Position numbers and translations under genes: made by a program | NCBI GenBank assembly: GCA_004557565.1 | Contig: SFGS01000010.1 | Location: 1-64,000, forward strand | Reading direction: 5' to 3' | Length of the DNA stretch: 64,000 nucleotides | From: Bacteroidales bacterium | GTDB taxonomy: Bacteria; Bacteroidota; Bacteroidia; Bacteroidales; Muribaculaceae | In this document: piece by piece, positions 42,819 to 48,986 of the stretch | How positions within the stretch are numbered: the first letter of the stretch is position 1 | Layout of the letters: every line of letters starts with the position of its first letter | Notes under the pieces: model-generated | Seen by the model: the letters and a program-made list of their open reading frames with translations, nothing else | What the model was told of the DNA's origin: nothing | The model's database searches: none

Positions 42819-42850
42819 TCTAATTTCTAACTTCTAATTTCTAACTTCTA
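42819..42850. repeat. TTAGAAR tract, right arm
   Basis: TCTAATTTCTAACTTCTAAT then TTCTAACTTCTA. The first 19 bases pair exactly with 42577-42595. It ends 20 bp before the lpdA start. Confidence 0.75.
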
Positions 42851-42870
42851 CATATAATATCTCTTTTCCA

Positions 42871-44211
42871 ATGAAATATGACATTCTCATCATTGGTGCT
42901 GGTCCTGGTGGCTATGAAATGGCAGCCGAAGCTGCTCATCGTGGGCTGAATGTGGCTATCGTTGAGCGAGGCGAGCTTGGCGGCACCTGCCTCAACCGTG
43001 GCTGTATTCCCACCAAGGCACTGTGCCGCAATGCCGAAGTGCTCAACCTGCTTCACGATGCTGAAGCGTTTGGCGTGAGCATCAGCGGCATGGAAGTTGA
43101 CTATGCGAAAGCCGTAGAGCGCAAAGATGCCGTGGTGACACAACTCCGCGATGGCATCGGTATGCTTCTCAATAATCCGCAAATCACCGTTATGCAAGGC
43201 GAAGCCAAACTCATCGACGCTCACACCGTAAGCGTTGGTGGCGAAAACGTGGAAGCCCAGAATATTGTGATTGCCACAGGTTCCGCTCCTAAGGCTCTGC
43301 CTATCGAGGGTGCCGAATTTGCCATGACCAGCGACGAAATTCTCGCAATGACCACTCTGCCTAAGAGCCTTTGTGTGATTGGCGGTGGCGTTATCGGCAT
43401 GGAGTTTGCCGGCATTTTCAGCAGTTTTGGCGTGGAAGTGAGCGTGGTGGAATTTTGCAAAGAAATTCTCCCTCCTTTCGACAAAGATGTGGCAAAACGC
43501 CTGCGCACCGTCATGGGCAAGCGTGGCGTTGACATCAAAGTGGGCGCCGGCGTGAAGTCAATCGCCAAAAACGAAAACGGCTACACCGTCACCTACGAGG
43601 CTAAAGGCAAAGAGCAGGCTATCGAATGTGAGGCTGTGCTGATGGCTGTGGGCCGCAAACCTGTGATTCCTGAGGGCGTTGAAGCCCTGGGCATTGAGGT
43701 GAGCCGCCGAGGCATTGAGGTGAACGACAATATGCAGACCGCCGTGCCAAGCATCTACGCCATTGGCGATGTGAACGGCCGCTGTATGCTCGCACACGCT
43801 GCCACAGCTCATGGTATGTGCGCACTGAGCACCATCGAGGGCAAACCTTGCGCCATGAAACTCAACATCGTTCCAAGCGCTGTGTTCACCACCCCAGAAA
43901 TGTCGATGGTGGGCCTCACCGAAGAGCAATGCAAGACGCAAGAACTTGATGTAACTGTGAAGAAAGGTATGTTCCGCTCCAACGGCAAAGCACTTGCCAT
44001 GGGCGAGACAGAAGGCCTGGTAAAGATTATCGTTGACAATGCCACCCGTCAAATCCTCGGCTGCCACATCTGTGGACCTCACGCCGCCGACTTGATTCAA
44101 GAAGTGGTGATGGCAATGAACGCAGAAGCCACCATCGACACATTGGCTTCAAGCATTCACGGTCACCCCACCCTCAGCGAAGTAATCCTCACCACAGCCC
44201 ACCAATTCTAA
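42871..44211 (+). CDS. lpdA: Dihydrolipoyl dehydrogenase
   Basis: A 446-residue flavoenzyme that reoxidises dihydrolipoyl-GcvH with NAD. FAD site GAGPGGYEMA near residues 9-18, redox disulfide GGTCLNRGC (C40 and C45), NAD site VIGGGVIGMEFAGIFSSFG near 168, and the C-terminal His-Glu region SSIHGHPTLSEVI. Length is a little short but all sites are present. It completes the glycine cleavage module, and may also serve 2-oxoacid dehydrogenases elsewhere in the genome. Confidence 0.96.
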   Translation: MKYDILIIGAGPGGYEMAAEAAHRGLNVAIVERGELGGTCLNRGCIPTKALCRNAEVLNLLHDAEAFGVSISGMEVDYAKAVERKDAVVTQLRDGIGMLLNNPQITVMQGEAKLIDAHTVSVGGENVEAQNIVIATGSAPKALPIEGAEFAMTSDEILAMTTLPKSLCVIGGGVIGMEFAGIFSSFGVEVSVVEFCKEILPPFDKDVAKRLRTVMGKRGVDIKVGAGVKSIAKNENGYTVTYEAKGKEQAIECEAVLMAVGRKPVIPEGVEALGIEVSRRGIEVNDNMQTAVPSIYAIGDVNGRCMLAHAATAHGMCALSTIEGKPCAMKLNIVPSAVFTTPEMSMVGLTEEQCKTQELDVTVKKGMFRSNGKALAMGETEGLVKIIVDNATRQILGCHICGPHAADLIQEVVMAMNAEATIDTLASSIHGHPTLSEVILTTAHQF

Positions 44212-44252
44212 CGAATTCACCTCATTCCGAGGCAATTCATACAACGCAAACG

Positions 44253-44290
44253 AAAGGACATGCCCCCAAAAAGGCATGTCCTTTCTTCTT
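44253..44290 (+). terminator. Terminator of lpdA
   Basis: Perfect 12-bp stem AAAGGACATGCC (44253-44264), loop CCCAAAAA, GGCATGTCCTTT (44273-44284), then CTTCTT. The stem core GGACATGCC/GGCATGTCC is the same as in family B, hinting at common origin. Confidence 0.85.
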
Positions 44291-44343
44291 TCCCCCATCA
44301 CCACGGCATATATCAATGCATCTGTGCCAGCGATAACGAAAGG

Positions 44344-44671
44344 GGTTCAGCGGAAAAATACTGGGGGACTGAAACAAAAACATAAAAAACAGCCTTTTGG
44401 CGATGCCAGTGCTTCGCACCTGTCGTTAGTACTGTGGCATGTCTGATTTCAAGCCGAAGCTTGAATCAGCCACACCACATCACCAACGCCGCCCTCCCCA
44501 GCGAGGGCGGTGGCATCGTCAAAAGGATAAAAACCGCTCGCCTCCGGCGAAAAACAAAACCCGGTAGGGACGTGATACTTCACGTCCGCCCATAATTGTG
44601 ATACTATATTGAATATCAATCATTTGAAGCGGACGTGAAATATCACGTCCCTACCATACAAAATCGTTTGG
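44344..44671. mobile_element. Family A element, copy 2, right end deleted
   Basis: The left end GGTTCAGCGGAAAAATACTG leads into GGGG and AAACAAAAACATAAAAAACA as in copies 1 and 3. A 134-nt structured insert follows (44393-44526), then the GGTAGGGACGTGATACTTCA palindrome (44563-44655). The homology stops after AAAATCGTTTGG (about 44671), where copy 1 has another 90 bp including the right terminal repeat. From there the sequence is the broken TonB receptor gene. There is thus no right inverted repeat and no target duplication. This is best explained by a deletion from inside the element into the gene. Confidence 0.75.
44393..44526. repeat. Structured 134-nt insert inside family A copy 2
   Basis: Outer arms CCTTTTGGCGATGCCA (44393-44408) and TGGCATCGTCAAAAGG (44511-44526) pair with one wobble. 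Inside are GTGCTTCGCAC (44409-44419), CTGATTTCAAGC/GCTTGAATCAG (44443-44469) and GCCGCCCTC/GAGGGCGGT (44488-44511). The multi-stem layout resembles a folded RNA or REP-type cluster. It is absent from the other family A copies. Confidence 0.6.
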
Positions 44672-44682
44672 AACACTTCTAT

Positions 44683-45150
44683 CTACCCATCTTTAGCCGA
44701 CACACTGGGTATGCGAGAAAGCAACTGCTCCATGTTTGAAGTTTTCTCCAGCACGCTACCCTCCACAGTTGTCAACATGCCTTCTCCACTCAATATGGTT
44801 TTTGGCAAGTAACTTTTTACGACAACTTCGCCTAACATTTTAGAATCTTCGCTTAATCGAACTACACCTAAATCTCCGCCAACGCAATCCTGAAAAACAG
44901 TAGTATAACCCACAGATGATACCTTAATGATACCTCCATTGCATGAAGCATTGATTGTGAAACTGCCATCTTCACCACTTACAGTACCTTTCACGAAAGC
45001 GGAATCCGCCCTATTCAATAGCATCACATTGGCAAAAGGCAAAGGCTCACCCTTTGTGTCCACCACTTTACCTGTGATATTCTGTGCCATCATCGCAGAC
45101 ATAGCCAAAAGGCACACTGCTGTAATCACCATTTTCTTACTCATTGTCAT
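44683..45150 (-). pseudogene. Truncated TonB-dependent receptor-like protein (N-terminal fragment)
   Basis: A 155-residue remnant starting at ATG 45150 (MTMSKKMVITAVC...). It has a signal peptide ending near AMMAQ, a carboxypeptidase-regulatory-like domain (ITGKVVDTKGEPLPFANVML, about residues 25-110) and the start of a plug domain (VEGSVLEKTSNMEQLLSRIPSVSAKDG). In intact outer-membrane beta-barrel receptors this sequence continues for hundreds of residues. Here it stops at a TAG a few codons from the junction with family A copy 2. The frame upstream of 45150 is open but adds no sensible sequence. A TACTTTTG box (45181-45174, minus) precedes it. The product cannot form a channel. Confidence 0.85.
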
Positions 45151-45173
45151 TATTTCCTTTTCTTTCAAGGGAG

Positions 45174-45181
45174 CAAAAGTA
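45174..45181 (-). promoter_or_regulatory. -7 box of the receptor remnant
   Basis: TACTTTTG on the minus strand, 24 bp before the ATG. CAAA/TTTG at the ideal distance is not exact, but TTTG lies 25 bp upstream. It suggests the broken gene could still be transcribed. Confidence 0.45.
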
Positions 45182-45263
45182 GAGAAAATCATAAAAAAAA
45201 CAACAACAAACGTACATTTTTTTAAGCCACAAGGCATCAAATCCAATAGTATAAAAGAATTTA

Positions 45264-45400
45264 ACCCAAATCGGTCATTAGGGCTTGTGGTATTTCGGAG
45301 TTTTAGAAGAATGAATTTTGCTTGTCTTTTAATGAGTGATAGCGAGCTATTACGAATTATATATATAAATTCTCATACGGCCTAATGACCGATTTGGGTT
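45264..45400. repeat. Family C inverted-repeat element, 137-bp copy
   Basis: Starts AACCCAAATCGGTCATTAGG and ends CCTAATGACCGATTTGGGTT, a perfect 20-bp inverted repeat. The first 45 bp match the right end of the 28.1-kb copy in reverse complement. The interior is non-coding and AT-rich. It lies between the divergent receptor remnant and alkaline phosphatase. Confidence 0.85.
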
Positions 45401-45452
45401 AAAGCGTAAGCAACAGTTTTCCCCATCAGTCCTTCCCTACAAATCAGCATAA

Positions 45453-45489
45453 GTCTAACCTCTAATTTCTATTGTCTAACTTCTTAGAT
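45453..45489. repeat. TTAGAAR heptad tract
   Basis: GTCTAACCTCTAATTTCTAT then TGTCTAACTTCTTAGAT in the TTCTAA orientation, between the family C copy and the phosphatase promoter. Confidence 0.5.
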
Positions 45490-45534
45490 TATGCATAATT
45501 TTCTGTAATTTTGTGGAGAAATTTATACTGATTT

Positions 45535-46917
45535 ATGAGAAGATTTTTGATTTTATGCGCGCTGTGCATTGTGTGTGCAGCATCGGCTTGGGCTCAACAA
45601 GCCAAGTATGTGTTCTATTTCATTGGCGACGGCATGGGCCTGAACCAAATCAACACCACCGAATATTATATGGCAAGTGCTGAAGGGAAATGGGGGTTCG
45701 GTCATCTTTCGTTTGCCGACTTCCCCTACACCACCTACGCCGCTAATTATTCCGCCAATCGCCGTGTTACCGACTCTGCCGCCGCTGGCACCGCTCTGGC
45801 TACCGGACATAAGACCAACAACGGTATGCTGGGCATGACTCCCGATTCTGTGAATGTGAGCAGCATTGCCTCTTGGGCAAAACAAAGCGGTAAGAAGGTG
45901 GGCGTGTGCACCACGGTGAGTATCGACGATGCCACCCCTGCTGCATTCTATTCACACCAGGCAAGCAGAAAAAGCCGCAACGCCATTGGTCGCCAACTCG
46001 CCACTTCGGGCTTCGACTATTTTGCCGGCTCCGATTTCCGCAACCCTAAGGGCGACGACGGCACCGACCTTCACCAAATCTGCGAAGCCAACGGCTACAC
46101 TTGGGCATACGGCTACGAGGAAGGCAAAGCCAAGTGGAGAAATGCCAAAAAACTGTTTATGGTGCAGCCTAAAGATGCCAAAAGAGAAATTCCATACGCT
46201 ATCGACCGTAGAGAAATCGACCTTACATTGCCTCAAATCGTGGAAGTGGGCATCAACACGCTGATGAACGATAATAAGAAGGGCTTCTTCTTCATGATTG
46301 AGGGTGGAGCCATCGACCACGCTTGCCACGGACGCGACGCGGCTTCTGCCTTCTACGAAGTGTTTGATTTCAACGATGCCGTGAAGGTGGCACTCGACTT
46401 CTACAAGAAGCACCCTAAGGAAACTCTGATTATTGTGACTGCCGACCACGAAACTGGTGGCATGGTGCCTGGTAACGGACGCTATACCATCGACTTGGAT
46501 TTGCTCAAATACCAAACCTGCAGCATCAACGAGGTGACAGCAAAAATCAACGCTATGAAAAAGAACCGCATGAAAAAATCGTGGGAAGATGTGAAGCAAC
46601 TACTGAGCGAGTGCTTCGGCTTGTTCACAAAGGTGGATGTCACATGGCGTGAAGAGGCTGAATTGCGCGAAGCCTACGAAGACGCATTCGAGAAAAACCC
46701 TACCGATGAAAACCTCTATGGCGTGAACTTCACGCTCACCACCAAGGCTTGCGGCATTCTCAACAAAAAAGCAGGCATTTCATGGGCAAGCGGTTCACAT
46801 TCTGCCGGTTATGTGCCAGTATATGCCATTGGAGTAGGGGCTGAGCGCTTCCACGGTCGCCTCAACAACACCCAAATCCCCGAAATCACCGCAAAAATAG
46901 CAGGTTACAAAAAGTAA
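45535..46917 (+). CDS. Alkaline phosphatase
   Basis: A 460-residue exported alkaline phosphatase that releases phosphate from monoesters in the periplasm, using two zinc and one magnesium. Signal peptide MRRFLILCALCIVCAASAWA (1-20). Metal ligand Asp32 in FIGDGMG; the nucleophile Ser81 in VTDSAAAGTALATGHKT; metal ligands in EGGAIDHACHGRDA (near 258) and VTADHETGGMV (near 302); and the final His in SGSHSAGYVPVYAIG. All catalytic residues are present. The tail after residue 430 is normal. Monocistronic with a perfect terminator. Confidence 0.95.
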   Translation: MRRFLILCALCIVCAASAWAQQAKYVFYFIGDGMGLNQINTTEYYMASAEGKWGFGHLSFADFPYTTYAANYSANRRVTDSAAAGTALATGHKTNNGMLGMTPDSVNVSSIASWAKQSGKKVGVCTTVSIDDATPAAFYSHQASRKSRNAIGRQLATSGFDYFAGSDFRNPKGDDGTDLHQICEANGYTWAYGYEEGKAKWRNAKKLFMVQPKDAKREIPYAIDRREIDLTLPQIVEVGINTLMNDNKKGFFFMIEGGAIDHACHGRDAASAFYEVFDFNDAVKVALDFYKKHPKETLIIVTADHETGGMVPGNGRYTIDLDLLKYQTCSINEVTAKINAMKKNRMKKSWEDVKQLLSECFGLFTKVDVTWREEAELREAYEDAFEKNPTDENLYGVNFTLTTKACGILNKKAGISWASGSHSAGYVPVYAIGVGAERFHGRLNNTQIPEITAKIAGYKK

Positions 46918-46944
46918 CCCACCCACACCGCAATACCCCCACAC

Positions 46945-47005
46945 AAACTGCTCCGACTCGTCAGGCTCCACCCAGCCTCTCACACGCATCGGAGCAGTTT
47001 TTTTA
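46945..47005 (+). terminator. Terminator of the alkaline phosphatase gene
   Basis: AAACTGCTCCGA (46945-46956) pairs perfectly with TCGGAGCAGTTT (46989-47000), with an inner AGGCT/AGCCT hairpin, and TTTT follows. Confidence 0.88.
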
Positions 47006-47032
47006 TTCAGAAGAAAATGGGTGCAACATTGC

Positions 47033-47314
47033 GGTTCAGTAGAAAATAAGTGGGGATAGATTATGCATTGTTGCCGAATCGTGAATGGAATCAAAAACAA
47101 AAACATAAAAAACAGCCTTGATGATAACATGGAGTATTGGCAAAAAGTGCATCAAATTCCTCAAAACGATTTTGGATGGTAGGGACGCGATACTTCGCGT
47201 CCGCGTCAAATGGTTGATATTCAATATAGTATCACAATTATGGGCGGACGTGAAGTATCACGTCCCTACCGGGTTGATTTTTCGCCGAGGCGAACGGTAT
47301 TTTTCCACTGAAGC
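47033..47314. mobile_element. Family A non-autonomous element, copy 3 (inverted)
   Basis: 282 bp, opposite orientation to copy 1. Left end GGTTCAGTAGAAAATAAGTG; right end (reverse complement) GCTTCAGTGGAAAAATACCG. Flanked by a perfect 8-bp direct repeat AACATTGC (47025-47032 and 47315-47322); the match extends 2 bp further by chance. The interior contains GCATTGTTGCCGAATCGTGA, also seen in reverse in copy 1, and the GGTAGGGACGCGATACTTCG palindrome (47178-47269). No open frame. Confidence 0.82.
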
Positions 47315-47330
47315 AACATTGCATCATAAC

Positions 47331-47412
47331 GTAGCGACATGCCTTTGGCATGTTTCTATGCAAACCAACAATGTATCACCGCATTGAAAATATACCAAAG
47401 GCATATCCCCAC
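47331..47412. repeat. Family B palindromic element, copy 3
   Basis: GTAGCGACATGCCTTTGGCA to CCAAAGGCATATCCCCAC, degenerate compared with 42690-42772. It begins 8 bp after the target duplication of family A copy 3, so two unrelated element families abut here. Confidence 0.7.
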
Positions 47413-47491
47413 ATCATTTTTTCCTTAAACCCAATTTGGATTCAGGGAAAAATAGTGGTGGGAAAAGCGCGTGCAATTATAAAAATTTCAT

Positions 47492-47499
47492 TATATTTG
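47492..47499 (+). promoter_or_regulatory. -7 box of the menaquinone operon
   Basis: TATATTTG matches TAnnTTTG. No clear TTTG lies 19-21 bp upstream. Confidence 0.5.
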
Positions 47500-47529
47500 T
47501 AAGATAGCAATTATTAGAATTGAACAACG

Positions 47530-47949
47530 ATGAATCTTGATAAATTTATTGATATGGCGGATAAGGTGGAGTTTCTTGCCACCACAATTGGTATGCAACT
47601 CGTTAGCACTCCCGACCCCGATGAGGCTGTGTGCACTTTGAAGGTGACGAAGGCTGTGAGCCAGCCTGCGGGCTACCTCAACGGTGGCACATCGCTGGCT
47701 GTGGCTGAGAATCTTGCAGGCATAGGCAGCACGCTCTTAGACGAGGAGCATTTTCCAATGGGGCTGAATGTGACTGCCAACCACCTGCGATCCGTGCCTA
47801 TCGGTGCCACCATCAAGGCTGTGGCGAGAATCCTTCACAAGGGAAAGAACACCCATGTGTGGAATGTGGATATTTTTAACGAGGAAGGACAACTGTGCTT
47901 CACCTCTCGTGTCACCAATTATATGCTCGATCTCAAGAACAAGAAATGA
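47530..47949 (+). CDS. Hotdog-fold thioesterase (probable DHNA-CoA thioesterase)
   Basis: A 139-residue PaaI-type hotdog thioesterase. The hotdog helix region reads QPAGYLNGGTSLAVAENLAGIGS (residues 45-68); the Glu in VAENLA is the usual catalytic carboxylate and NGGTS replaces the common HGG. As the first gene of the menaquinone operon, and with menF starting inside its stop codon (ATGA), it is very likely the enzyme that releases 1,4-dihydroxy-2-naphthoate from its CoA ester. That role is inferred from context. Cytoplasmic. Confidence 0.85.
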   Translation: MNLDKFIDMADKVEFLATTIGMQLVSTPDPDEAVCTLKVTKAVSQPAGYLNGGTSLAVAENLAGIGSTLLDEEHFPMGLNVTANHLRSVPIGATIKAVARILHKGKNTHVWNVDIFNEEGQLCFTSRVTNYMLDLKNKK

Positions 47950-48965
47950 AGCCTTTCGCACTCTACCGTATGCCTGGGGAAGCGCTGGCTACCCGTATCA
48001 CTGCCGCAAAAGCCACAGTGGTGAGCAGTTGCGCCGAACTTAACGGACGCAGTGGCTTTGTGATTGCCCCTTTCTCCCCCACTCCACACGAGCCAATCCT
48101 GCTGATTGAGCCAGAAGAAGTGAGTAAATTTGTGCCCGATGCCGATGGTGGCGAGCCTTTCGCCTTTGTAGATGTGGAGTCGTCGAGCAGCAGAGCCGCC
48201 TACGCATCTACTTTCCCTGCATTTCACAAAACGCTCACCAACAACACTTTCCGAAAAGTGGTGCTGGCGCGACAGAAAACGGTGGAATGTGGTGGCGAAG
48301 TCGATGCCATACGCCTGTTTAACCGTGCGTGCAAACTCTATCCGCTACAAATGATTGTGCTGGTGTGCGCCGAAGAATGTGGCACTTGGCTGATGGCTAC
48401 ACCCGAAATTCTGCTTCAAGGGCATGGCGACCTGTGGCGCACAATGGCGCTGGCAGGCACAATGAAAGCCTGTGACGAGCAACAGGGCTGGAGTGTGAAG
48501 AACATTCGTGAGCAACGCCTGGTATCGACCTACATCAGCAAATGCCTCGCTTCACACGCCCACGACATCGACTTGCGTGGACCAATGACCGCCCACGCTG
48601 GCGCACTGGTGCATCTGAAAAGTGAATTTACATTCAAACTCAACGATGCCTCAAAGGTGGGCAACTTGATTGACGAACTCTACCCCACGCCTGCCGTTTG
48701 CGGCATTCCAAAAGATGCCACCAGGGAGTTTATCTGCGCCCACGAACCTGCGCCACGCCACTATTACAGCGGCTTTATGGGACCATTGAACATGGGCGGC
48801 AATTCCGACCTCTACGTTTCGCTTCGCTGTATGAAGATTGACGGCAACCGCTGCACGCTTTTCGCTGGCGGTGGACTTATCAGCGACAGCATCGAGCAGC
48901 AGGAATGGGAAGAAACCGAAGCTAAAATGGGCACGATGCTCCGATGCCTCAACACCGAATACTAA
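47946..48965 (+). CDS. menF: Isochorismate synthase
   Basis: A 339-residue chorismate-binding enzyme that makes isochorismate, the first committed step of menaquinone synthesis. ATG 47946 overlaps the thioesterase stop; the frame is open upstream but inside that gene. Motifs: FRKVVLARQK, WLMATPEILL, TMALAGTM (residues 165-180), VCGIPKDATREFI, YYSGFMGPLN and LFAGGGLISDS..EWEETEAKM, the last three being the conserved C-terminal block. It is shorter than E. coli MenF by a reduced N-terminus, as in other Bacteroidota. menD follows after 21 bp. Confidence 0.94.
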   Translation: MKPFALYRMPGEALATRITAAKATVVSSCAELNGRSGFVIAPFSPTPHEPILLIEPEEVSKFVPDADGGEPFAFVDVESSSSRAAYASTFPAFHKTLTNNTFRKVVLARQKTVECGGEVDAIRLFNRACKLYPLQMIVLVCAEECGTWLMATPEILLQGHGDLWRTMALAGTMKACDEQQGWSVKNIREQRLVSTYISKCLASHAHDIDLRGPMTAHAGALVHLKSEFTFKLNDASKVGNLIDELYPTPAVCGIPKDATREFICAHEPAPRHYYSGFMGPLNMGGNSDLYVSLRCMKIDGNRCTLFAGGGLISDSIEQQEWEETEAKMGTMLRCLNTEY

Positions 48966-48986
48966 ACCACTCTATATCGCTTAAGA

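Larger units (their letters stand above)
42568..42870. other. 303-bp gap between gcvPB and lpdA
   Basis: No gene. It contains the two TTAGAAR arms, the family B palindrome and an otherwise unremarkable AT-rich sequence. CATATAATATCTCTTTTCC just before lpdA is not a good promoter. Confidence 0.5.
44212..44682. other. 471-bp gap between lpdA and the receptor remnant
   Basis: No gene. It holds the lpdA terminator, family A copy 2 and its structured insert. Confidence 0.6.
45151..45534. other. Divergent gap, 384 bp
   Basis: No gene. It contains the -7 box of the receptor remnant (minus), the family C element, a TTAGAAR tract and TAATTTTG at 45506-45513, which is a plausible -7 box for the phosphatase. 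Confidence 0.5.
46918..47529. other. 612-bp gap before the menaquinone operon
   Basis: No gene. It contains the phosphatase terminator, family A copy 3, family B copy 3 and, at 47492-47499, TATATTTG, a probable -7 box for the men operon 31 bp before its start codon. Confidence 0.55.

Noticed and set aside
42577..42850. CRISPR array from recurring TTAGAA units
   Set aside because: Units are 7 bp, in inverted tracts, without regular spacers or cas genes.
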